Of a stretch of DNA of 19,948 nucleotides, positions 7,895 to 15,014 are shown one piece after another. Position 1 is the stretch's first letter. Each line of letters opens with the position of its first letter. The notes beneath the pieces are model-generated. The model was not told where the DNA came from. It searched no databases and was given only the letters and a program-made list of their open reading frames with translations. The DNA comes from Synergistaceae bacterium (GTDB lineage: Bacteria; Synergistota; Synergistia; Synergistales; Synergistaceae), in NCBI GenBank assembly GCA_012727545.1, contig JAAYHA010000123.1, forward strand, positions 1 through 19,948. Direction: 5' to 3'. The translations under genes and the position numbers were made by a program.

Positions 7895-8576
7895 GAAGTT
7901 CGTACCTCCCCTGATCTTCGTCCCTTACGATGCGTCCCCTGTGAATTTCTATTACCCTGTGCCTGTATGTGTCGACAAGGTACTGGTTATGCGTTGCCAT
8001 CATTACAGTTGTTCCTGCGGCATTTATTCCGAGTATCAGCTGCATTATCTCATCAGCGGTATGAGTGTCGAGATTTCCTGTAGGCTCGTCTGCTATCAGA
8101 AGCGAGGGGCTGTTTACTATTGCTCTTGCGATCGCCAGACGCTGCTGCTCTCCACCTGAAAGCTGCGGCGGGTATAGGTTTCTCCTGCGCCATATACCTA
8201 CAAGCTTGAGGACCTCAGAGACCCTCTCCGTTATCTCCCTGGGCGGAAGTCCCATTACCTCAAGAACAAAGGCAACATTCTCAAATGCCGTCAGGTTCGG
8301 AAGAAGAAGGAAACTTTGGAAAACGACACCTATGTCCCTCCTGAAAAGGGCCAGATCAAATCTGTTTATCTTCCTTAGAAGGTTGCCCCCTACGCTTATC
8401 TGCCCTCTGGTGGGGATTACTTCTCTTGTAATACAGCGCATGAGGGTCGTTTTACCTGATCCGGTCTCCCCGACAAGGTAAACGAACTCTCCCTTTTCAA
8501 CCTGCATATATATATCTTCCAACGCTATTATATCGGGCTGGAATATCTTTGTTACTCCGGAAAATTTTATTTCCAT
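7881..8576 (-). CDS. ftsE: cell division ATP-binding protein FtsE
   Basis: 231 residues, a complete ABC ATPase. Walker A GETGSGKT is at 36-43, the Q-loop is in VFQSFLLLPNLTAFENVAF (85-103), signature LSGGEQQ at 139-145, Walker B with catalytic Glu in LLIADEP at 159-165, and the H-loop in MMATHN. The FtsE-like stretch after the Q-loop and the gene pairing with ftsX identify it. The common FtsE Q-loop Asp (FQDF) is Ser here. It would sit on the inner face of the membrane as a dimer under FtsX. The SD is weak (AGG about 13 bases upstream); translation may rely on coupling to the transketolase-like gene ending 10 bases earlier. Confidence 0.95.
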   Translation of the reverse strand: MEIKFSGVTKIFQPDIIALEDIYMQVEKGEFVYLVGETGSGKTTLMRCITREVIPTRGQISVGGNLLRKINRFDLALFRRDIGVVFQSFLLLPNLTAFENVAFVLEVMGLPPREITERVSEVLKLVGIWRRRNLYPPQLSGGEQQRLAIARAIVNSPSLLIADEPTGNLDTHTADEIMQLILGINAAGTTVMMATHNQYLVDTYRHRVIEIHRGRIVRDEDQGRYELHGGC

Positions 8577-8586
8577 ATCAGAAAAA

Positions 8587-9531
8587 CTACCTCCTGCGGA
8601 GCGCCCATGCCTGCGCCGCTGCGTTTACTATCTCTTTCCATGTCAGCCCGAAGTACTCCCTGAGCTCATCAGGGGTCCCGCTGTGGACAAACTGGTCATC
8701 TATCGCCACAAACCTTACAGGCACCGGGTAGGTCGTGCTGAGGCACTCTGCCGTAGCGCTGCATAACCCGCCGATGCAGCTGTGCTCTTCTGCTGCAACA
8801 CAGCAGCCGGTCCTTCTTACAGATGCGAGGAGCGCCTGCTCAGGAAAAGGCTTCAGGCTGTAAAAGTCCAGGATCTCTATGTCTATACCCTGCTGGTCCA
8901 GTATGTCGGCAGCCTTAAGGGCCTGATGGCCCATAATGCCGCATGTGCATACCGTGACGGAGGTCCCTTCTCTCAAGAGTCTTGCTCCTCCGAAACTGAA
9001 ATCTCCATCCGGATCGTCGTTCAGCTGAGAAAGCGGAGTTTGTCCAAGCCTTATATAGACGGGGCCTTCCAACCTGCGCGCTGCATCAGCTATGCCCCTG
9101 ACTGAGTTCCTGTCAGAAGGAACAGCCACGCTCATGTTAGGCATCGCTCTCATAAGAGTAATATCCTCTGTCATTATTCTCGATGCCCCCTCCTCTCCGC
9201 AGGAAAGGCCTCCGTCAGGCACAGCTATCCTGACCGAAAGCGACGGAAGTGCAAGTGACTCCCTGATCTCTGAATAACTCCTGCTCAGGATTTTTGATGA
9301 TACCCCGACGATCCATGGTTTTTTCCCATTCAGCGCAAGACCGGCGGCATTGAGTATCATGTTGGGATCTGAGACGGATGATAAAAAAACTTTTTCTTCG
9401 GGCAAGTTCTTTAAGGGACCCAGACCTATGTCCATTTCCTGGGCAACGAGAATGAAATCTTCATCTACCGCAAAAGAAGCCAGATGTTCACAAAAATCAT
9501 TCCATGTACATGTTTTTGTCCTGTCATCCAT
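8587..9531 (-). CDS. transketolase-like protein, C-terminal (pyrimidine-binding and C-terminal) half
   Basis: 314 residues covering the transketolase pyrimidine-binding domain (about 10-175) and the C-terminal domain (about 190-310). Family landmarks are AAGLALNGK at 62-70, DGGLSCGEEGAS at 106-117, LMRAMPNM at 126-133, VPSD, and GPVYIRLG. The catalytic Glu that activates thiamine diphosphate normally sits in GIAEQNM; the matching block reads SVSDPNM (52-58), so Asp55 replaces it. The His after GAS (GASHQ) is R118. The partner half has also lost its cofactor motif, so ordinary transketolase activity is doubtful. GGAGGG lies 9 bases before the ATG, which overlaps the upstream partner by 8 bases: this is a genuine two-gene arrangement, not a frameshift. 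An upstream ATG at 9576 lacks an SD. Its place directly before ftsE is unusual for a pentose-phosphate gene. Confidence 0.85.
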   Translation of the reverse strand: MDDRTKTCTWNDFCEHLASFAVDEDFILVAQEMDIGLGPLKNLPEEKVFLSSVSDPNMILNAAGLALNGKKPWIVGVSSKILSRSYSEIRESLALPSLSVRIAVPDGGLSCGEEGASRIMTEDITLMRAMPNMSVAVPSDRNSVRGIADAARRLEGPVYIRLGQTPLSQLNDDPDGDFSFGGARLLREGTSVTVCTCGIMGHQALKAADILDQQGIDIEILDFYSLKPFPEQALLASVRRTGCCVAAEEHSCIGGLCSATAECLSTTYPVPVRFVAIDDQFVHSGTPDELREYFGLTWKEIVNAAAQAWALRRR

Positions 9532-10348
9532 TCGATTTACCCTCCAGCTCTTCCAGTGCCCTGTCCATTGCTTCAATGCTCATTCCTTTTTTTGTTCTTA
9601 CGTGATCGCTTTCTGCAAACGAAAGTCCTTTCCCGTTTTTGATCGAGGTAAAGATGATCGCTGGCTCTGCTCCATCATTGTTAAGCCTGCCAAAGACCTC
9701 CTCCATAGAGGCGAAATCGCTTCCATCCATTTCAAGTACTTTCCATCCGTATGCGGAAAGACGATCCCTGCATTTCAGCTGCTGGTCATTTGACTGAGAT
9801 CCTGCTGTCTGCTTATACACCGCGATCACGATGATGTTTTTTATATTTTCCTTAGTGCATCTTGCGGCTTCAAGAAAAAAATCCTCACAACCACAATCCT
9901 TATCTTCCAAAAGACAGAAGACCCTTGTGTGAAGTCCGTCCATCCCAAGAGACTGGGCAAGGGGTGCAGCTATGGCGAGCTCAGTTCCTGATGTCACACA
10001 CGGAGCATCTATTCCCGGTGTCCTCCGGAAATCCGGCAGGGCCTGGAGCATAGCCCCCAGCCTTCTGTAGTTCCAAAGTTCTTCCCTTCCGTAGTATCCT
10101 CGCCTCGCAAGTATTGAATAGAGAGCAGGCACGCCATCTTCCGTTCCGAGGATAAACCTGTCCCTGTCATTCCTTTTCGGGGTATGTGCAAGCAGAAGCA
10201 TTTCTTCCCAATATAGGTACACAAGGACATCGGATATAAGAAGAGGAAACTCAAGGGGACCCGATCGTGCGACACCAACCATCCGCACAATATCTTTCCT
10301 TACTTCAGATGCTATTTGTTCCAGTTCATTTATCCTGGTTATCTCCAT
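9524..10348 (-). CDS. transketolase-like protein, N-terminal half, TPP motif lost
   Basis: 274 residues, the length of split-transketolase N-terminal subunits. Recognisable blocks are RDRFILG at 62-68, PALYSILARRGY at 74-85, LWNYRRLG at 91-98, TPGIDA at 110-115, AYGWKVLEMDG at 199-209 and KNGKGLSF at 237-244. Key positions are changed: SKGH reads GTED (68-71), so its His is absent. The GDG start of the thiamine-diphosphate/Mg motif reads EDK (148-150), and the Asn-bearing end of that motif reads YKQTAGSQ (178-185). The late WHG is gone, and GSLGQG reads VTSGTE. The fold is kept but cofactor binding is not expected. The start at 10348 follows GGGAG by 6 bases; it overlaps csaB by 23 bases. Acetoin- or DXS-like relatives were considered, but the blocks fit the split transketolase best. 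Confidence 0.85.
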   Translation of the reverse strand: MEITRINELEQIASEVRKDIVRMVGVARSGPLEFPLLISDVLVYLYWEEMLLLAHTPKRNDRDRFILGTEDGVPALYSILARRGYYGREELWNYRRLGAMLQALPDFRRTPGIDAPCVTSGTELAIAAPLAQSLGMDGLHTRVFCLLEDKDCGCEDFFLEAARCTKENIKNIIVIAVYKQTAGSQSNDQQLKCRDRLSAYGWKVLEMDGSDFASMEEVFGRLNNDGAEPAIIFTSIKNGKGLSFAESDHVRTKKGMSIEAMDRALEELEGKSNG

Positions 10349-11351
10349 AAGTTTCTCCCAATAGAGCAATTAGGCCCTCTTTAAACGATCCGGCCACTTT
10401 ATCTGCTGTCTCTTCAAGTATACCTGTTTCCGGCAACAACGAAAACTCGGCTCCCGCTGATCCTACAACAGGGATATCCCATTCTTTGCAGAAAGAGACT
10501 ACCTTTGGATCGTATGGTGCTCCGCGAACAGGGAGTCCGGCAATAAATGCAAGGATGATGAAATGAAGCCTCATACCGATCGCACAGCAACTCCTGTTCA
10601 ATATATCTTCAAACTGAGACAGGTTTTTTACAACAGTAATTTGATCTAATTTTAAAGTGCCCTTGAAGGCGTACTTTTCGAACTCCTTAAGATCGTCATC
10701 CGAAAAAGCTACGGCTGATATTCTCAGGTTCCTTTCATCCGCAGTTTTTATCGCGGAACTGACAGCCAACCTTGATACCTTATCATAACCGGTGCGGAGG
10801 TTGAGTAAAAGCCTGTCGCCTCTTTCAAAATCTCTTTTGACCTTCAGGGACATTACCAGATCGGGAGACTGCGTGCCGAAGAAGCCCCAATTATTCAGCA
10901 TTCCCAGCGAACTTCTGTTTCTTACGTTCCTGTAAAGGAATCTGCTGAAGGACTTTTTTGCAAAGTATGAACCAAGTGGAGTATTAAGCGGTCCCAGTGA
11001 TTGTCCGACCGCCCATGTCTTTACCGAGCAAAGACGTGCCAACTGGACCAGGGACCAGTAGTACATGCATGATCTGAGGCTTGTCTGGTCCTGAAAGAGC
11101 CCTCCGCCGCCAAGGAGCATGGTATTTGATACCTTGAGAGCCTTGTGTATCTCAGACAGTTTCCATCTGTCAAAAGCACTTACTCCAAGTGATTTTTCAG
11201 TACCTTCCGTGTCAGCGGACAGAACAGCGATCCTCTCCCTGGGAACTCCGTTGCTCTCTAGCAGTCTTACGCAGGCATCTGCAAGCAGCTCATCACCCAG
11301 GTTGCCAAAACCGTAATAACCGGCAAGCAAAACATCGTATTTACGGTTCAA
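10326..11351 (-). CDS. csaB: CsaB-type polysaccharide pyruvyl transferase
   Basis: 341 residues of the polysaccharide pyruvyl transferase family, which has a GT-B-like fold. Visible motifs are GYYGFGNLGDELL at 11-23, the glycine strand LGGGGLFQD at 80-88, WAVGQSLGPL, and the C-terminal GMRLHFIILAFIAGLPV followed by YDPKV. CsaB uses phosphoenolpyruvate to place a pyruvyl ketal on secondary wall polymers, which S-layer SLH domains then bind. The enzyme is cytosolic or membrane-peripheral, acting on lipid-linked precursor. The start is a TTG whose last bases overlap the DUF5693 stop as TTGA, with GGGGAG 8 bases upstream. Coupling to the DUF5693 gene suggests that both serve one polymer pathway. 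Another pyruvyl transferase subgroup cannot be excluded from sequence alone. Confidence 0.9.
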   Translation of the reverse strand: MNRKYDVLLAGYYGFGNLGDELLADACVRLLESNGVPRERIAVLSADTEGTEKSLGVSAFDRWKLSEIHKALKVSNTMLLGGGGLFQDQTSLRSCMYYWSLVQLARLCSVKTWAVGQSLGPLNTPLGSYFAKKSFSRFLYRNVRNRSSLGMLNNWGFFGTQSPDLVMSLKVKRDFERGDRLLLNLRTGYDKVSRLAVSSAIKTADERNLRISAVAFSDDDLKEFEKYAFKGTLKLDQITVVKNLSQFEDILNRSCCAIGMRLHFIILAFIAGLPVRGAPYDPKVVSFCKEWDIPVVGSAGAEFSLLPETGILEETADKVAGSFKEGLIALLGETYGDNQDK

Positions 11352-13258
11352 CTGCCGATCTCCCCGGAAAGTTTTTTCGACATCGGGATCACTGCGTAAT
11401 TAATGACTGCAACTGCTATGACACCTATAAGCATGCCAAGCCACCAACCATTTACAGTCCTGATCACGCTGAGTGAAAGGAGCGTATGGAAATGGCAGAA
11501 GGTGTTTACTGCGGAGCTGAAAGCCAGCACTGAGACTATCCTCACAGCCTCACGATAGCCGGGTATCCATCCTTTTCTGACTACATACCAGTAAAAGACC
11601 AGTGCGGGGTAACCTATGAGGAACTCTTTTGTCCTGGGCCTGACCAGCAGAGCCCTCTCAATGAATTCGCGGAAGGCAACTTCCAGGGCCGGAACATTGG
11701 AAACATTGTCGCTTCTGAGCGCCATGACAAGCATAGCAAGCATCATTATGCCTATAAGAAAGAGTTCTCCCCAGACAGCAGGCCTGTTGATTATCTCAGG
11801 CAAAGATTCCGGGTGCACTCTCCTTCTGAGGTCATGGACCAGCACAAGAAGAGGCGGCAGCAACAACGTCAGCTTTACTCCGGAAAAGGGAGTAAGCCTC
11901 AGCGCCGCCATAGTTGTTCCGTAAAAAGCGGCAATAGCCAGTCCTCCGGCTGTGACAATGAAGAGTCCCTTTATAGCTCCAAGAACGGGCTTTTTGTAAC
12001 TTTCAAGAGCAGAGAGGGCCGCTTCTGAGGCAGCCAACGCACCGCATAGGCCTCCTAATACACGCGCCAAAAGGGAAACTTTCCACATACCCGCAGATAT
12101 GATCAAAGATAATAGGATCAGGAAAGAAAGCAGTCTGATCCCTACTCTTTCCTCTTCGCCACCCTTAAGGCGAACAATGTAGAACCATCCGCAAAATATT
12201 AATGTTATGCCGCATGCAAGAGCTCCGGGAATACTGTCGGGCCAAATGCCAATGTTCGAAGGCCATCCAAATTCGTAACCGCGGGCCTTGATCGATCCCG
12301 ACGTAGACGCAAGGTCTTCGATAAAGACTTCAAGCCTGCCCCCCATATTCAAATCGTAGGGTCTTACCATTATCAGCCTCACCGAACGTTCATGGACAGC
12401 TCGAACAAAACGTTCTGTTATCTGAAGCCTCGATATGCTCCTTGATATGACTTCATCACGTGTCAGGCTGTGAAGCGGTATCACCATCGGATACATGGTT
12501 TTTGCAAATCCGGCGGCACCGACCTGTTTTATAAACTCTGTCTGGGAAAAAGTTATGCCTTTGCGCTTCATTACCTCTGCAAGAGGTTTGTAGTCAGGGT
12601 AACCTGCCATTATCATGCCGGAGGCAGTGACATTTTTTATGTCGCTGTAGACCGAAGTCAGATAGTCAAAAGCGGCGGCTGTGTCTGAGGCCCCTGATGC
12701 AGGGCAGGATCCAGGCCTGAAGAGCACAGGGATACCCTGCTCGCGGCAAAAATCAAGCCCATAAAGATCAGGCACAAAAGATGAAATTTTAAAGTCAGAG
12801 GTGTTGCCGGGAAGTATCATTGCAGATCCAGTTCCGATATCCTTGATTTCGACAGCCGGCATCTTAAGCTTCAGGTATTCATAAAGAATTCCAAAGTGTG
12901 ACAAAGACCTGTCCATTAAAATGACAGCTCTGTCAGGAAGTAATTTTTCTGAGCTAAGCCCAAACTGCTCAGCGGGGCCATACTTTAGGGGCAGCGGGTT
13001 TATCAGGGATATCTCTTCTCCTGTGAATTCAGAGACAGAGAGGCCAATTACCCCAAGTTTGTTTATTTCTTTCCATATCTTTTCAGCAGGCGAACCTGTC
13101 TGTACAGATAGAGTCATCAGATCCCTGTATTCCATAGCGAACGCTGCTGTTTTATTCGCCTGTTCAGTCCTTAGCCTGGGTATCATGCCCAGACATGCCA
13201 GCAGCATTGCCGCTGCCATTGCCGCGATCAATATTTTTCTGGCTTTGAGGTCGATCAT
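11348..13258 (-). CDS. DUF5693 family membrane protein
   Basis: 636 residues of a family without known function that commonly sits beside csaB. It has an N-terminal signal anchor (about 8-26), a large soluble region outside the membrane (about 30-345), and a C-terminal half with roughly eight to ten hydrophobic helices and short loops. The soluble part contains IPVLFRPG, GMIMAGYPDY and RLIMVRPYD blocks, a pattern reminiscent of a barrel with strand-ending Arg residues; I cannot assign catalytic residues. Working guess: a membrane component for making, exporting or modifying the polymer that CsaB pyruvylates. The start at 13258 is chosen because it forms an ATGA overlap with maf and has GGAGG 8 bases upstream; an ATG at 13273 has no SD. 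Confidence 0.8.
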   Translation of the reverse strand: MIDLKARKILIAAMAAAMLLACLGMIPRLRTEQANKTAAFAMEYRDLMTLSVQTGSPAEKIWKEINKLGVIGLSVSEFTGEEISLINPLPLKYGPAEQFGLSSEKLLPDRAVILMDRSLSHFGILYEYLKLKMPAVEIKDIGTGSAMILPGNTSDFKISSFVPDLYGLDFCREQGIPVLFRPGSCPASGASDTAAAFDYLTSVYSDIKNVTASGMIMAGYPDYKPLAEVMKRKGITFSQTEFIKQVGAAGFAKTMYPMVIPLHSLTRDEVISRSISRLQITERFVRAVHERSVRLIMVRPYDLNMGGRLEVFIEDLASTSGSIKARGYEFGWPSNIGIWPDSIPGALACGITLIFCGWFYIVRLKGGEEERVGIRLLSFLILLSLIISAGMWKVSLLARVLGGLCGALAASEAALSALESYKKPVLGAIKGLFIVTAGGLAIAAFYGTTMAALRLTPFSGVKLTLLLPPLLVLVHDLRRRVHPESLPEIINRPAVWGELFLIGIMMLAMLVMALRSDNVSNVPALEVAFREFIERALLVRPRTKEFLIGYPALVFYWYVVRKGWIPGYREAVRIVSVLAFSSAVNTFCHFHTLLSLSVIRTVNGWWLGMLIGVIAVAVINYAVIPMSKKLSGEIGS

Positions 13259-13845
13259 GACATTTTCCTCCATTGTTCAGAGAGAGGCCATCCAAGATCG
13301 GCAAACATCCTGCTCAGTCTTCGGAGAGGGAGTCCGACAACGTTGAAGTAGCAGCCCTCTATGCTTTCGGCAAGGAGCATGCCCTGTCCCTGTATGGCGT
13401 ATGCACCGGCCTTATCAAAACTCTCTCCGCTGTCAACATAAGAAGTGATCTCTTTTTCGTTCAGCGGCCTGAATTTGACGTTCGTCTTTTCCGCCTCGAC
13501 CAGTTTTCTTCCGTCCGGAGCGATGAGGGCAACACCTGTTACCACAGTATGCGTATTTCCCTCCAGCATTTTGATCATATTCACCGCATCTTCGGGTCCC
13601 GATGGCTTGCCCAGTATATTTTCCTCTGTTGCCACGACAGTATCAGCACCTATTACCCAGCAACCCGGGGATTCATTAAAAACAGAAAACGCTTTTGTAT
13701 AAGCAAGGCGGCAGACCATTTCTTCCGGACTTTCTCCGGGCACTGCAGTTTCTTCAGTCACCGGAACCTTTACAGTAATGTTCCAGCCCAGTTCCCTGAG
13801 AAGCATTTGCCTCCTGGGGCTTCCGGAAGCCAGAATAATTTTCAT
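13255..13845 (-). CDS. maf: Maf-family nucleoside triphosphate pyrophosphatase
   Basis: 196 residues, normal length. The nucleotide-binding ILASGSPRR is at 4-12, EE near 32-33, the catalytic-site IGADTVV in the middle, followed by ILGKP. The later GAYAIQGQG and YFNVVGLPL are typical of the dTTP/UTP pyrophosphatase branch (YhdE type). Maf proteins hydrolyse non-canonical or pyrimidine NTPs and have been tied to septum arrest in Bacillus, which fits a division cluster. The ATG at 13845 has AAGG 5 bases upstream; a GTG six bases earlier would overlap the preceding stop as GTGA. Confidence 0.93.
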   Translation of the reverse strand: MKIILASGSPRRQMLLRELGWNITVKVPVTEETAVPGESPEEMVCRLAYTKAFSVFNESPGCWVIGADTVVATEENILGKPSGPEDAVNMIKMLEGNTHTVVTGVALIAPDGRKLVEAEKTNVKFRPLNEKEITSYVDSGESFDKAGAYAIQGQGMLLAESIEGCYFNVVGLPLRRLSRMFADLGWPLSEQWRKMS

Positions 13846-13847
13846 TG

Positions 13848-14096
13848 TCACCTTGATACCACTATTCCTGCCAAAGCGCCAATAAGCGTCCCTAGGTTCA
13901 TTTTGAGGGCAAAATAGAAACCGAACCTCAACATGATCAGGTCTACCTGTTTAACATCTATCACAAAATCTATCACATTTGAAAATAGCGCGGCCGAAGC
14001 ACTGAAACGCTGAAGGAACATCCCTAACCACGTGCCAAGTATGAGAAAGAGAAAAATAATCCCCCATCTCAGCCTGCCCGATTTCGCAAAAGCCAT
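13848..14096 (-). CDS. DUF4321 small membrane protein
   Basis: 82 residues with two hydrophobic helices (about 10-26 and 60-80) separated by an amphipathic stretch. The pattern KSGRLRWGIIFLFLILGTWLG, then FGFYFALKMNLGTLIGALAG, matches DUF4321 proteins, which are frequently found next to maf in anaerobic Gram-positive-type genomes. The function is unknown. The ATG shares a base with the uppP stop (TGATG) and is preceded by GGGGGTG. A longer in-frame reading to 14252 runs inside uppP and lacks membrane-protein character, so it is not used. Confidence 0.8.
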   Translation of the reverse strand: MAFAKSGRLRWGIIFLFLILGTWLGMFLQRFSASAALFSNVIDFVIDVKQVDLIMLRFGFYFALKMNLGTLIGALAGIVVSR

Positions 14097-14905
14097 CACC
14101 ACACCCCCAAAAATGAAGTAATTACCGACAATGAACCAAGAGCAAGACAATAAATCCCAAAAATCCACCATTTTGAAGCTATAACCAGCTTCCTCAAAAC
14201 AAACAACGAAACGAGTCCGCTGACAAATGCTGCTGCGGCACCTAAATACCAATTACCAGGAAGTGAGGAGATAAATGCTTCGACTCCCCCGACTTCTCTT
14301 GCCTGCAAGAGTGCGGCTCCTGCTATGGCCGGTATGGAGAGCAGGAATGAGAACCTGAAGACCTCTTCCCGGCTGATCCCCGCAGCTGTTCCTGCCATCA
14401 TAGTCATGCCGGAACGTGAGATTCCAGGCATTACAGCAATGCCCTGGGCCAAACCCACCAACAACCCGTCAAAGGGCGACACTCTGCCAAGCCCTTTTCT
14501 GATAAAACGGCTTGATATGAGCACAATACCGGTAAAAACTAAGCCAAAACCTACCATAAGGGAGTTCATCATGGCATCCTCAGCAAAATCTTTTATCAGC
14601 ATGCCGATCGCACCTGTCACCATCGTACCGATAAACACGGCCCATCCTACTGACCATCCGGTAAGGCTCCTCTTCTCCTTTGAGAAAATGCCTGAGACCC
14701 ATTCGGTGAACAGCCTAATGATATCATTAAAAAAGAAGAGGACTGTCGCCGCCATCGTGGCAACATGAAGAACAAGATCATAAGAGAGAGGCGGCATTTC
14801 CACCCCTAAAAATATCTGTGCAAGAGCCAGATGCCCTGAGCTGCTGACGGGAAGAAATTCCGTAAGACCCTGAATAAATCCTAATATCACTACGTTCTGA
14901 TCCAT
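14096..14905 (-). CDS. uppP: undecaprenyl-diphosphatase UppP (BacA)
   Basis: 269 residues, eight or so hydrophobic helices. Both signature loops are present: QGLTEFLPVSSSGH at 12-25 with the catalytic Glu, Ser and His residues, and PGISRSG at 160-166 with the conserved Arg. The enzyme removes a phosphate from undecaprenyl diphosphate on the outer face of the membrane, recycling the carrier used for peptidoglycan and wall polymers. The ATG at 14905 is used; GAGG is 11 bases upstream, and a GTG at 14917 sits directly against that SD. It is the first gene of the compact operon, behind a 109-base gap with an inverted repeat. Confidence 0.95.
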   Translation of the reverse strand: MDQNVVILGFIQGLTEFLPVSSSGHLALAQIFLGVEMPPLSYDLVLHVATMAATVLFFFNDIIRLFTEWVSGIFSKEKRSLTGWSVGWAVFIGTMVTGAIGMLIKDFAEDAMMNSLMVGFGLVFTGIVLISSRFIRKGLGRVSPFDGLLVGLAQGIAVMPGISRSGMTMMAGTAAGISREEVFRFSFLLSIPAIAGAALLQAREVGGVEAFISSLPGNWYLGAAAAFVSGLVSLFVLRKLVIASKWWIFGIYCLALGSLSVITSFLGVW

Positions 14906-14934
14906 ACAGTTATGCACCTCTTCTGATGATCCTC

Positions 14935-14960
14935 TTAAATTGACGTAACAGTCAATTTAA
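14935..14960. repeat. perfect 10-bp inverted repeat upstream of uppP (possible operator)
   Basis: TTAAATTGAC (14935-14944) and its exact complement GTCAATTTAA (14951-14960) with a 6-base spacer, 30 bases upstream of the uppP ATG. On the minus strand TTGACT inside the repeat could act as a -35, with a poor GATCAT 18 bases further. A dimeric regulator site overlapping the uppP promoter is a reasonable guess. There is no U-run, so it is not a terminator for the upstream transporter gene. Confidence 0.45.
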
Positions 14961-15014
14961 TGCTGAACCGGTAGTTCATTCCGGAATTATGATCTGGGGA
15001 ATCCCTGCTGGTTT

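Noticed and set aside
9524..9531. Possible frameshift splitting one transketolase gene
   Set aside because: Each half has its own well-placed SD and start, and two-gene transketolases are common, so the 8-base overlap is a normal gene boundary.
13848..14252. Longer 134-codon version of the DUF4321 gene
   Set aside because: The extra 52 codons overlap uppP in another frame and have no membrane-protein character; the ATG at 14096 has a good SD and a TGATG overlap.
14961..15014. Terminator after the Na/phosphate cotransporter gene
   Set aside because: Only short four-base pairings such as CCGG/CCGG are present and there is no T-run on the minus strand.
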